Shown: positions 16,595 through 23,899 of the stretch, in pieces
Layout: each line of letters opens with the position of its first letter
How positions within the stretch are numbered: the stretch's first letter is position 1
NCBI RefSeq assembly: GCF_023509035.1
Contig: NZ_CP075583.1
Span: 3,472,001 to 3,536,000, forward strand
DNA length: 64,000 nt
From: Janthinobacterium lividum
Lineage (GTDB): Bacteria > Pseudomonadota > Gammaproteobacteria > Burkholderiales > Burkholderiaceae_D
Reading direction: 5' to 3'
Notes under the pieces: model-generated
What the model was told of the DNA's origin: nothing
The model's database searches: none
Seen by the model: only the letters and a program-made list of their open reading frames with translations
Made by a program: the position numbers and the translations under genes

Positions 16595-17719
16595 ATGAGT
16601 ATTTCAACAAAAGATTTTGTAACGCTGGTCCGCGACGCCGTCACGGCGATCCAGGGTTCCGCGAGCGGTTTGGTCAACCTGACCGTCGGTTCGATCTTGC
16701 GCGCCGTGGTCGAGGCCAACGCCACGGTCATCCTGTGGCTTCAGGGGCTGATCCTGCAGTTGCTGGCCGCCACGCGCGCAGCGACGTCCAACGATGCCGA
16801 TCTGGATAGCTGGATGGCCGACTTTGGAGTCGTGCGCCTGGGCGCCGTTCCGGCTTCGGGCCTGGTCTCGTTCTCTCGCTTCACTCCGACCGCCCAGGCT
16901 GTCGTCCCGGTTGGCGCCACCGTTTTGACGCTCGACGGCGCGCAGGCGTATGTTGCGCTGCTCGACGCGACGAACGCTGCGTACAGCGCACTGCTGGGCG
17001 GCTACGTGCTTGCGCCGGGCGTGGCGAGCATCAATATCACCGTGACCGCATCAACGCCTGGTTCGGCAGCGAACGCAGTGGCCGGGCAGATTGCGTTGAT
17101 CAATCAGCCGATCCCCGGCGTCGACGCTGTCACGAACGCAGCTGGCTTCACAAATGGCGTCGACGCAGAGAAAAACGCAGCACTGCGAGCCCGTTTCATC
17201 ACCTACATCGCCTCGCTGTCGAAGGCGACCAAGCTGGCGATCGGGAACGCGATCACGTCGCTGGCGCAGGGCGTGACGTTCTCGCTGACCGAGAATTTCA
17301 CCTACGGCGGTGTGGCGCAGAACGGCTATTTTTTCGCTGTCATCGATGATGGTACGGGCTATCCGCCGTCGCAACTTTTGCTGTCGGCGGCGAATGCGAT
17401 CGACGCAGTGCGGCCGTTCACGTCGACGTTTGGCGTTTTTTCCCCCATAGTGGTCACTGCCAATATCGCGATGACAATTACCACGGCCGCCGGCTACGAC
17501 CACACGGTGACAGCCGCGAATGTGGCGGCCGCGCTTCGCGCCTACGTCAATTCGCTGACTCTGGGGCAGAAATTGGCATTCTCGCGCATGACGCAGATCG
17601 CCTACGATGCCTCGCCAGGCGTCACCAACGTGACCGCAGTCATGCTCAACGGAGGTACAGCCGACCTCGCAGCCACCGCTCTGCAGGTCATCAAGACCGG
17701 AACCGTGAGCGTGGCGTGA
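16595..17719 (+). CDS. Baseplate J-like protein, Mu gp47-like
   Basis: A 374-aa baseplate-J family protein. It begins MSISTKDFVTLVRDAVTAIQ and contains VNLTVGSILRAVVEANATVI, DADLDSWMADFGVVRLGAVP and, centrally, NAVAGQIALINQPIPGVDAV followed by ENAALRARF-type sequence. These segments are typical of the gpJ/gp47 wedge. The C-terminus has the usual GVTNVTAVMLNGGTADLAAT strand. It polymerises round the hub and controls sheath contraction. Length is normal for Mu gp47. Confidence 0.87.
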   Translation: MSISTKDFVTLVRDAVTAIQGSASGLVNLTVGSILRAVVEANATVILWLQGLILQLLAATRAATSNDADLDSWMADFGVVRLGAVPASGLVSFSRFTPTAQAVVPVGATVLTLDGAQAYVALLDATNAAYSALLGGYVLAPGVASINITVTASTPGSAANAVAGQIALINQPIPGVDAVTNAAGFTNGVDAEKNAALRARFITYIASLSKATKLAIGNAITSLAQGVTFSLTENFTYGGVAQNGYFFAVIDDGTGYPPSQLLLSAANAIDAVRPFTSTFGVFSPIVVTANIAMTITTAAGYDHTVTAANVAAALRAYVNSLTLGQKLAFSRMTQIAYDASPGVTNVTAVMLNGGTADLAATALQVIKTGTVSVA

Positions 17720-18378
17720 TGACAGGTGATCAAGCAGATATTGTTGCACGTATCAAAAGCGTGCTGCCTCCTTGGTTCGGCTCGGTGCGCGACCTGGTCG
17801 ACGCGCTGATCCAAGGCCTCGCCAATGCATCCGCCTTCGCATATGCGCTCTACCAGTACGCGGTGCTACAGACCCGTATCAAGACGGCATCAGAGGGCTG
17901 GCTCGACATGATCGCCGCAGACTTTTTCGGCACCACGCTGATGCGCTCGGCGAACCAGTCGGACGCCAGTTTCCGAGCGCGGATCATCATCAACCTGTTC
18001 CGCGAACGCGCCACGCGCAATGCGATCACCCGCGTGCTGACCGACCTGACTGGGCGGGCGCCAATCATCATTGAGCCGCAGCGGCCGGCGGACACCGGCG
18101 CTTACGGGGCGCCGAACAGTGGCTACGGCATGGCCGGCGCCTACGGATCGATGTTGCTGCCGTTTCAGGCGTTTGTGCAAGCTTACCGCCCAGCCTCGTC
18201 CGGCATCCCGTACATCGCTGGTTACAGCTCGCCGCCAGGCGGTTACAGCGCACCGTCTCGCGCAGCCTACGCATCGCTGTCGAAAAGCACGGGCGCAGTG
18301 ACGGACGCCGACCTGTACGCGGCCGTGGATAGTGTGAAGCCGCTCGGAACCATCGTCTGGATGAGCATCCACTCCTGA
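17719..18378 (+). CDS. Tail protein, Mu gp48 / P2 gpI-like
   Basis: A 219-aa protein directly after gpJ, in the position of Mu gp48 / P2 gpI, which connects the baseplate wedge to the tail fibres. The N-terminal helical part includes DMIAADFFGTTLMRSANQSD and FRARIIINLFRERATRNAIT, a pattern shared with gp48-type proteins. The C-terminal part is Gly/Tyr/Pro-rich (GYSSPPGGYSAPSRAAYAS). ATG 17719 shares its first base with the previous stop (TGATG); GTG 17716 is a less likely alternative. A terminator follows. Confidence 0.7.
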   Translation: MTGDQADIVARIKSVLPPWFGSVRDLVDALIQGLANASAFAYALYQYAVLQTRIKTASEGWLDMIAADFFGTTLMRSANQSDASFRARIIINLFRERATRNAITRVLTDLTGRAPIIIEPQRPADTGAYGAPNSGYGMAGAYGSMLLPFQAFVQAYRPASSGIPYIAGYSSPPGGYSAPSRAAYASLSKSTGAVTDADLYAAVDSVKPLGTIVWMSIHS

Positions 18379-18401
18379 TAAATATGCAGTTCACCCACAA
18401 G

Positions 18402-18424
18402 GGCCGCTCTCGGCGGTTTTTTTT
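18402..18424 (+). terminator. Terminator between baseplate and tail fibre genes
   Basis: CCGC / GCGG stem with a short loop followed by eight T residues, just before the fibre gene's ribosome-binding site (GGAG). Confidence 0.7.
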
Positions 18425-18434
18425 GGAGTAAATT

Positions 18435-19775
18435 TTGAAACGACAAATTATTTATCCGGGCCAGATCCCCCTGGAGACAGACCTGCTCGGCACGAACAAG
18501 AACACGATGATTGCACTGGCAAAGCTGACGGCGGCAATTATCGGCACCGCGACGATGGTCAACGGCCTCACCTGCGCGCCAAACGCCCCTGCGGCACTCA
18601 GCGTCGTAGTATCCCCAGGCGAAATCTACAGCCTACAGAACATCGACGGTACGGCTTATAGTTCGATTGCCGCCGACACCACCCATTCGATCATGAAGCA
18701 GGGGATCTCGATGGACGCCGTGACGCTGACGTGTCCAGCGCCCTCTACGGCTGGCCAAAGCATTAATTATCTGATTCAGGCCGCATTTTCCGAAGTGGAC
18801 AGCGGGGCGGTGGTTCTGCCGTACTACAACGCCAGCAATCCGTCGACCGCCTACAGTGGCCCTGCTGGCGCTGGCACGACGAACAATACGGTGCGCGATG
18901 GAGTTGTGGCGCTGTCGGCTAAGGCTGGCATTGCAGCTGCGACGGGCTCGCAATTGACGCCGGCTGCAGACGCCGGCTATGTCGGCTTGTGGGTTGTCAC
19001 AGTAGCAAATGGCCAGACGACAATTACGGCTGGGAACATCGTGCAGGCGGTAGGTGCGCCATTCTCTGGCACTGCAGCGATGCTGAATGTGTTGAATGCC
19101 TTTACCGTCTCCCCGACTGTGCCAACTCCCGCTCAGTTCGATGCCAGCACGAAAGTGGCCACAATGGCTGCTGTACAGCGTGCGCAGGGCAATCTGCGTG
19201 GAGTGCGTATTATTTTCGCGGGTACCACGTTGACGGTGGATGATGTCGGAATGCTACTCGAAGTTGGCGGCAGCTCTGCGCTAACGCTGGGTTTGCCCTC
19301 GCCAGTTGGCATCCCAGGCTCTACGATTAATTTGCAACTTGGCACATCGGCCAAAGTAACGCTTTCCACTCCGGCTGGTTTGATTTTTATCAACGGCACC
19401 TATGCCGCTGCATTCCCAATACAGGGGGCGGGCACATCGCTCGCGCTGGTTTCTGATGGCAGTAACTGGACGCAGTATGGCAACACCGGAAGCTCATCCC
19501 TGGCGCCCAATGGCTATCAAACTTCGGCGGGCGGGGTCTTGGAACAATGGGGAGTAGTCACGTTGGGTGCGCCGGGTACCAGCACAGTATGGACATTTCC
19601 AACACCTTTTCCCTCGGTTGCGCCATATGGGGTATGGGCCTGCAATTCCTCTTCAGGAGGAACGCCTTATTACACCAGCTCAAATGCCGTCCCTGGCCTT
19701 AGCACGGCATCTTTTACCAGTAACGCACCAGCTGGAACGATTGTCTATGTACGCGTAATCGGAAAATCATCTTAA
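18435..19775 (+). CDS. Tail fibre protein with gp53-like C-terminal domain
   Basis: A 446-aa fibre. The N-terminal segment MKRQIIYPGQIPLETDLLGT (residues 1-20) is the conserved baseplate-attachment start of this fibre type. The centre is long and beta-rich with many Thr/Ala/Gly. The last ~85 residues (ASTSAGGV-like: NGYQTSAGGVLEQWGVVTLG, then FPTPFPSVAPYGVWACNSSS) are a gp53-like receptor-binding knob. It starts at TTG, chosen because GGAG lies 6 nt upstream and the conserved N-terminus begins here. It likely decides host range together with the chaperone gene that follows. Confidence 0.82.
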   Translation: MKRQIIYPGQIPLETDLLGTNKNTMIALAKLTAAIIGTATMVNGLTCAPNAPAALSVVVSPGEIYSLQNIDGTAYSSIAADTTHSIMKQGISMDAVTLTCPAPSTAGQSINYLIQAAFSEVDSGAVVLPYYNASNPSTAYSGPAGAGTTNNTVRDGVVALSAKAGIAAATGSQLTPAADAGYVGLWVVTVANGQTTITAGNIVQAVGAPFSGTAAMLNVLNAFTVSPTVPTPAQFDASTKVATMAAVQRAQGNLRGVRIIFAGTTLTVDDVGMLLEVGGSSALTLGLPSPVGIPGSTINLQLGTSAKVTLSTPAGLIFINGTYAAAFPIQGAGTSLALVSDGSNWTQYGNTGSSSLAPNGYQTSAGGVLEQWGVVTLGAPGTSTVWTFPTPFPSVAPYGVWACNSSSGGTPYYTSSNAVPGLSTASFTSNAPAGTIVYVRVIGKSS

Positions 19776-19784
19776 GGAACCGTC

Positions 19785-20126
19785 ATGCTCTATTCAAAAG
19801 CTACCCATCTTTTTTATGCCTTGGCGTTGCGGGCATCGTTTGAGGCAGCAGGCACGTTACCTGATGACGTGGTTCAGGTCGAAGAAGATGATTTCATCGC
19901 TGCAACGGCATGCCGGGCGGCCGGCGGGACGTTCTCGTTTTCCGACGGTGTGCTGACCTGCGTTGACGTTCCGGTAAATTGCAATGCGCAAATTCTTGCG
20001 GAAATAGCTGATCTGGAAAGTGGCGCCACGCCGCGCCGCATCCGTGAGGCGGCGCTGGGGACTGACGATGGTTGGTTGCTTGCACTTGATGAACAGATTT
20101 CCGAACTGCGAAAGAAACTGACCTGA
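19785..20126 (+). CDS. Tail fibre assembly-like protein
   Basis: A 113-aa protein, 9 nt after the fibre gene with an AAGGAACC ribosome-binding site. The C-terminal half, NAQILAEIADLESGATPRRI followed by REAALG and DEQISELRKKL, is like that of small fibre-assembly or fibre-associated proteins of betaproteobacterial prophages. The N-terminal half (about 1-60) has a short beta domain with two Cys. The role as fibre chaperone is by position; the sequence alone is not decisive. Confidence 0.6.
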   Translation: MLYSKATHLFYALALRASFEAAGTLPDDVVQVEEDDFIAATACRAAGGTFSFSDGVLTCVDVPVNCNAQILAEIADLESGATPRRIREAALGTDDGWLLALDEQISELRKKLT

Positions 20127-20135
20127 CTACAAATT

Positions 20136-20158
20136 GCCGCCTTTGGGCGGCTTTTTCA
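20136..20158 (+). terminator. Terminator between tail fibre and lysis genes
   Basis: GCCGCC / GGCGGC stem followed by TTTTTCATTT, nearly the same as the hairpin before the sheath gene. Confidence 0.75.
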
Positions 20159-20182
20159 TTTCCACCACCTGAAAGGTATTAC

Positions 20183-20611
20183 ATGGCCATCGAAACGACC
20201 GCCGCTGGCGGCGCACTGATTAAAATTTTTGGCATCCCGGTCCTCGCCGGCGCTGCCGCAACCTCACTGGGATTTATGTTTATGTGGCCAAAAACTGCCA
20301 AGGAAGCGGGCGTGCGCTTCTTCGTTACCATTCTCTTTTCCGCCCTGATGGGCCCGGCCCTGGTTGTGGTCGTGCGCAACTGGATGCCAGGCCTGTTCGA
20401 CAGCGCGCGCGCCGTGGCCGTGCTGTACGGCAGCGACCCGGCGCTGGGCTTCCTGTTCATCGCCGCGCCGCTGATGGTGGCCGCCGGCTTGCCTGCCTGG
20501 TGGGTGCTGGGCGCCACGGTGCGCTGGCTCGATAAGCGCCGTGACAAGGACATCGGCGAGCTAGCGCGTGATGCTGCCGCCGTCGTCAAGGATGTGCGGG
20601 GTGGCCTGTGA
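20183..20611 (+). CDS. Phage holin-like membrane protein
   Basis: A 142-aa protein with three predicted membrane helices: about residues 15-35 (IFGIPVLAGAAATSLGFMFM), 45-64 (FFVTILFSALMGPALVVVV) and 86-112 (ALGFLFIAAPLMVAAGLPAW). The tail is charged (LDKRRDKDIGELARDAAAVV). It is first in a holin-endolysin-Rz order and overlaps the endolysin start (GTGA). Holins form the membrane lesions that time lysis. The family is not one I can name; topology and context support the role. Confidence 0.75.
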   Translation: MAIETTAAGGALIKIFGIPVLAGAAATSLGFMFMWPKTAKEAGVRFFVTILFSALMGPALVVVVRNWMPGLFDSARAVAVLYGSDPALGFLFIAAPLMVAAGLPAWWVLGATVRWLDKRRDKDIGELARDAAAVVKDVRGGL

Positions 20612-21132
20612 GCGCCGCCACGCTGGCCCAGCTGGTGGTCATCATGCCGCTGGCGCGCGCGCGTGCGGCCGCCTTCCTGGCGCCGCTGAACGCGGCCATG
20701 CTGGAATTCGGGATCACGACCCCGGCGCGCCAGGCGTCGTTCCTGTCCCAGGTTGGGCACGAGTCTGGCCAGCTGCTCTATGTGCGTGAGCTGGCCAGCG
20801 GTCAGGCCTACGAGGGGCGCGCCGATCTGGGCAACGTGCAGCCAGGCGACGGTGTGCGCTTCCGTGGGCGCGGCCTGTTGCAGGTGACCGGCCGCGCCAA
20901 CTACGCCGCCTGCGGCAAGGCATTGGGGCTGGATCTGCTGGCCCAGCCGGCGCTGCTCGAGCAGACCGTCAACGCCTGCCGCTCGGCCGGCTGGTTCTGG
21001 CAGACGAAGGGGCTGAACGCCCTGGCCGATGCGGGCGACCAGGAACGGGTGACGCGGCGTATCAACGGTGGCGTGAACGGCTTGGCCGAGCGTCTGGCCT
21101 TATACCGGGAAGCACGCAAGGTGCTGGCGTGA
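20608..21132 (+). CDS. Endolysin, glycoside hydrolase family 19
   Basis: A 174-aa GH19 (chitinase-like) endolysin that cuts the glycan strands of peptidoglycan. It has FLSQVGHESGQLLYVRELAS with the catalytic Glu pair (E52 in GHES and E61), FRGRGLLQVTGRANYAACG (about 85-103), and WFWQTKGLNALADAGD followed by VTRRINGGVNGL. There is no signal peptide, so release depends on the holin. Start is GTG at 20608, coupled to the holin stop; end is coupled to Rz by GTGA. Confidence 0.92.
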   Translation: MSAATLAQLVVIMPLARARAAAFLAPLNAAMLEFGITTPARQASFLSQVGHESGQLLYVRELASGQAYEGRADLGNVQPGDGVRFRGRGLLQVTGRANYAACGKALGLDLLAQPALLEQTVNACRSAGWFWQTKGLNALADAGDQERVTRRINGGVNGLAERLALYREARKVLA

Positions 21133-21650
21133 TCGCGCTGGCCAAGTTCGTGGGCAAGGTGCCGGGGTGGTTGTACGGGGCTTTGCTGGTGTGCGTGCTG
21201 GTCGGCGCCGGCATGGTGTATCAGCGCGCGCAGGGAGTCGCCCAGGGCCGAGCGGCCGTGCAGACGCTGTGGGATGCCGACAAGAAGACCCTGGTGGCAG
21301 CGGAAACGAAGGCGGTGGCGCGGCGCGCTGCCGAGAACTTGGCGGAAGCCCGACAACAGGCCGCCAAGGCGGCCGCCATAAAGAAAGTCTACGATGACGA
21401 AATCAACGATATCCGCGCTCGCCTTGCTGTTGCTGAGCGCATGCGCAAGCCCGCCTTCTGTGCAAGTGCTGGACCTGCCGCCCCGGCCGGTGCCGGTGGC
21501 GCCGAAGGAAGCGCTGCAGCCGATCCCGCCGGCGGGCTACTTCCTGACGCGGTGGCGCGAGATATTCAAGCCTTGATACTGCAGACGGAGGAAGTGGCCG
21601 CTACGGGGCGTGCATGCCAGGCGTTTGTGAGGCGGCGTGTAGAGCAGTAG
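21129..21650 (+). CDS. Rz: i-spanin (Rz-like)
   Basis: A 173-aa inner-membrane spanin. One N-terminal membrane helix (about residues 12-30, WLYGALLVCVLVGAGMVYQR) is followed by a long periplasmic helix rich in Ala, Lys, Glu and Arg (about 40-110, coiled coil) and a variable C-terminus. Spanins fuse the two membranes in the last step of lysis. GTG start coupled to the endolysin stop. A second, out-of-frame lipoprotein gene is nested inside it (next entry), the classical Rz/Rz1 layout. Confidence 0.85.
   Translation: MIALAKFVGKVPGWLYGALLVCVLVGAGMVYQRAQGVAQGRAAVQTLWDADKKTLVAAETKAVARRAAENLAEARQQAAKAAAIKKVYDDEINDIRARLAVAERMRKPAFCASAGPAAPAGAGGAEGSAAADPAGGLLPDAVARDIQALILQTEEVAATGRACQAFVRRRVEQ
21394..21576 (+). 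CDS. Rz1: o-spanin lipoprotein (Rz1-like), nested in Rz
   Basis: A 60-aa lipoprotein read in another frame wholly inside Rz. MTKSTISALALLLLSACASP gives a signal peptide with lipobox LSAC (C17 lipidated); the mature part is Pro-rich (VLDLPPRPVPVAPKEALQPI), as in all Rz1 proteins. It pairs with the Rz periplasmic domain. Part of this gene has a diverged copy at 23,815-23,861, see the findings. Confidence 0.88.
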   Translation: MTKSTISALALLLLSACASPPSVQVLDLPPRPVPVAPKEALQPIPPAGYFLTRWREIFKP

Positions 21651-21711
21651 AGCCGAGCGCTGATTGTCGCTGCATCAACAGCGGCAATCAGCCGGTGCCT
21701 ACTGAGTCGGC

Positions 21712-21867
21712 TTGGCTGGCCTTGCGGCAGGAATTCGACTTTACCGCTACGCCGAAGTTTTCGGTGACGGTACCGCGCTGTACTTCGTGCGACGACCGGT
21801 CGAGATAGAGGTGCTCAACGATGACAATGGCGAGCTTAGCAACCTGTGCTCGTTTGTTAGGTGTTAG
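21712..21867 (+). pseudogene. Possible remnant reading frame after the lysis cassette
   Basis: An open frame without an ATG, running from TTG 21712 to TAG 21865-21867. It encodes GIRLYRYAEVFGDGTALYFV followed by RRPVEIEVLNDDNGELSNLC, which has normal protein composition, unlike the other frames here. I do not recognise it. It may be the 3' part of a decayed gene at the end of the late operon. A competing 64-codon frame (21,614-21,808) overlaps Rz and looks spurious. Confidence 0.3.
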
Positions 21868-22165
21868 CTGGTGAGGGGCGGTGGAACATATGGAGTTGTT
21901 CATTTACAGCTGAGATAGAAGGCAAAGGACTTTGTCCTAAGTGTCTAGTTGGTACCTGCGGTGTAGCAGCGAGAAACTTTTATATTTTGCAATGGTTCTG
22001 CGCGGAAGGAGACATGGACTGGAACCATATGATTATTTGTCAAATTTCTCCTCCCACCCTCTGCCTTACGCATAGCAAGGCAGGAAAAGTCATCATGACG
22101 CAGTTCAATAATGGGAAATTAGCGCCCCGAGGAAATGACTAAGATGACTCCGGTGAGAGAGTAAG
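21868..22165. other. Intergenic, no convincing gene
   Basis: About 300 bp of lower-GC sequence between the lysis region and the convergent hic operon. The GTG-started frame at 21,861-22,142 lacks protein character. I see no clear terminator or repeat. Confidence 0.4.
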
Positions 22166-22408
22166 TCAAGTGCCGATTTTTGCGGCATCGACAGATATCA
22201 AATTTGCAGCATCAACACGTTGAAGGCCAACTTTTCCTACTCCAACTATCGCTGATGGCATAGATGTTTCGGGTGTTGGACCGGCAGTCACGGCTGAAAA
22301 ACCAAATTCTAATGCGAGTACCCAATTCCCTTCTTTAATGCCCTGATCTTTCAGCATTAATTTAAGTATCTCTGAACCGGTGTACATTATTTGAGTTGCT
22401 TCGGCCAT
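22166..22408 (-). CDS. Conserved-looking small protein of the hic operon
   Basis: An 80-aa protein, MAEATQIMYTGSEILKLMLK onward. The pattern TGSEILKLMLKDQGIKEGNW, VLALEFGFSAVTAGP and IVGVGKVGLQRVDAANLISV looks conserved and ordered. It lies 9 nt downstream of hicB on the same strand and is preceded by GAGAGA. I recall similar small proteins beside hicAB loci, but cannot name a family. It may be an accessory to the toxin-antitoxin unit or an independent passenger. Confidence 0.55.
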   Translation of the reverse strand: MAEATQIMYTGSEILKLMLKDQGIKEGNWVLALEFGFSAVTAGPTPETSMPSAIVGVGKVGLQRVDAANLISVDAAKIGT

Positions 22409-22417
22409 TTTTATCTC

Positions 22418-22929
22418 TCAATTACAAGTTGCGTTAGTTAGCGATGGATTTAGACGGGCAGTTACGACATATTGTTGACTTCCAAACTGTCCACTTAAGA
22501 TTGCAGTCTGTGCAGTGACGAGATGATGAACTATCACCGGATGGTTTGGCTTAGAGGATTCGTTGCCAACTTTTTCAGCTACTGTTGCCAAAATCCACTG
22601 GTTCAAACTGACCGTCTCCTTACGTGCTATCTCGGAAACCTTCCTGTGTAGAGACCTTGTTAGTCTTAATGTTACCCTGCCGCTAAATTCATCTTGATCG
22701 ACTTCATTCCGCTGTAAAGGGGGGCGATACATTTTCCATGTTTTTCCGCAGCACTCTTGAGACTCGAAATAATATCTATTAAAGAATCATATGCAATTGC
22801 ATGCGACTCTTCAAAGACCTCAATATCCGGAAATTCTATAACGCCGCCAACATAAAACCAGTTTCCTTCAATCAGTTGCCTGCGAATAAGAATGCCATAA
22901 TCATGCGGATTGAACTCATTCATTTTCAT
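22418..22929 (-). pseudogene. hicB: HicB-type antitoxin, split by a single-base frameshift
   Basis: Two overlapping minus-strand frames form one HicB. The N-terminal partial RNase-H-like domain (22,929-22,735) reads YGILIRRQLIEGNWFYVGGV, EFPDIEVFEESHAIAYDSL and continues to KSAAEKHGK. The C-terminal ribbon-helix-helix domain (22,732-22,418) reads DEFSGRVTLRLTRSLHRKVS, EIARKETVSLNQWILATVAE. They join if one base is restored in the G6 run (22,719-22,724 on the plus strand) or the nearby A4 run. HicB binds and inhibits HicA and represses the operon. As sequenced, the DNA-binding half would need separate translation from its own ATG at 22,732, which is possible but lacks support. Confidence 0.7.
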
Positions 22930-23220
22930 TGCTCCTGTTGACCCGTTTGCTCAATTTCTTCATCCCTATGCTTAATGAGAACTTTAATGATTTTTGATAT
23001 GTAAATTGGCAGAACCTTCGGATCTCTGCCATGGCCACAATCGAAGTTACCACCATAGTATTCGATGCTTACTTTGGTGTAAAACGTAATGGTTTCCATT
23101 GGAACATTTATCAACTTCATAACCAAGATCCCTCAAAAAGTTAATTAAAACACTACATTCTGTGGTTACTTTGCGCGATCGTAACTGTTCTATTGCAAAA
23201 TTATACGTCGTTTTACCCAC
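22926..23220 (-). pseudogene. hicA: HicA-type toxin, split by a single-base frameshift
   Basis: The N-terminal part, VGKTTYNFAIEQLRSRKVTT then INFLRDLGYEVDKCSNGNHY, and the C-terminal part, GGNFDCGHGRDPKVLPIYIS followed by KIIKVLIKHRDEEIEQTG, are in two frames that join at about 23,075 if one base is removed (A3 run in 'ccaaag'). Together they give a ~97-aa HicA-like mRNA interferase of the longer type, with the catalytic His expected in GNHYVLH. The 3' end overlaps hicB by ATGA. With both halves out of frame the toxin would be inactive unless the indel is an assembly error. GTG 23,220 is taken as start. Confidence 0.6.
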
Positions 23221-23252
23221 GTGACACCACATATAGTGTCACATTTTGTGTC
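23221..23252. promoter_or_regulatory. Inverted-repeat operator of the hic operon
   Basis: A perfect palindrome, GTGACAC-N8-GTGTCAC (23,221-23,242), lies exactly at the hicA start, with a third GTGTCA half-site at 23,247-23,253. HicB-type antitoxins bind such inverted repeats with their ribbon-helix-helix domain to autorepress. Symmetry is seen directly; the regulator is inferred. Confidence 0.6.
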
Positions 23253-23562
23253 AGGCCTTGTTGATATTGCATAATAAATTCTCCGGGTAGTTGTCGACTC
23301 CAGCATTCGACGTCATTTTTAGCGTTATGATGGTCAAGTCTTTTCCCAAATATTGCTTTAAATGAAGATTTTTTGCAACCCGGAAGTTCATTTTCTTGCA
23401 ACTATTTGTTGGGGATGGCACTATCGTGAGTGTAGTAAAAAAGGGGAGGGTTTCTAGGAGGGGACAGAATTTTGTTAAATTTCGATCCACGGGGCGACAT
23501 GTCAACGCAAAGAGTGCTCACCTTTTCCTTCTCAATCTTTTAGGCATGAATAAAATATAAGA
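23253..23562. other. Intergenic region upstream of hicA and of the SRAP fragment
   Basis: About 310 bp. It should hold the promoter for the leftward hic operon and for the rightward SRAP gene. Minus-strand frames here (62 and 84 codons) lack ribosome-binding sites and protein character and are not called. Confidence 0.4.
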
Positions 23563-23823
23563 ATGTGCGCCGGCTACACCCCAAGCTGCAAGGAGGAGAT
23601 CGAAGAAAGTTTTCGAACGGGGTACCCACTGCTCGACCTCCCGCCTGAGGCATGGCCCGGCTATATGGCGCCTGTCCTGCGCAGTTCGCACGAGGCGCCC
23701 GGTGATCTGGAAATCGCCCCTGCGATGTTCGGCATGGTGCCCCACTGGGCCGGCCATAAGCTGGCTCGCCAGACTTACAATGCCCGCACCGAGGCGGTGG
23801 CCAGCAAGGCGGCGTCTGTGTAA
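23563..23823 (+). pseudogene. Truncated SRAP (HMCES/YedK-type) protein fused to an Rz1 relic
   Basis: The 86-aa product starts MCAGYTPSCKEEIEESFRTG, with the catalytic Cys2 of SRAP proteins, which crosslink to abasic sites in single-stranded DNA. It keeps the FGMVPHWAGHKLARQTYNAR TEA block (N73, E77) but stops after SKAASV, where a full SRAP protein continues for over 100 more residues including the active-site His. The reading frame then continues past the TAA, VLNLTPRPVPVSPPSF, which is an Rz1 sequence. So the SRAP 3' part was replaced by the middle of a spanin gene. SRAP genes are common prophage passengers. Confidence 0.7.
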
Positions 23824-23873
23824 GTGCTAAACCTGACACCCCGGCCGGTTCCAGTATCGCCTCCATCTTTTGA
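23812..23873 (+). pseudogene. Rz1 relic downstream of the SRAP fragment
   Basis: Positions 23,815-23,861 align without gaps to 21,457-21,503 of the intact Rz1 gene, with 38 of 47 bases identical by my count. The codons are in the Rz1 frame, and Gln (CAA) has become TAA. It is a remnant of a second, diverged lysis cassette. Confidence 0.65.
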
Positions 23874-23899
23874 TATCGGGATACTGAGATCGGTTGATA

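Noticed and set aside
21861..22142. 93-codon plus-strand frame after the lysis genes
   Set aside because: GTG start, odd composition (Cys and Trp rich), no ribosome-binding site.
23251..23505. 84-codon minus-strand frame upstream of hicA
   Set aside because: No ribosome-binding site and no protein-like pattern; the region is better explained as regulatory.
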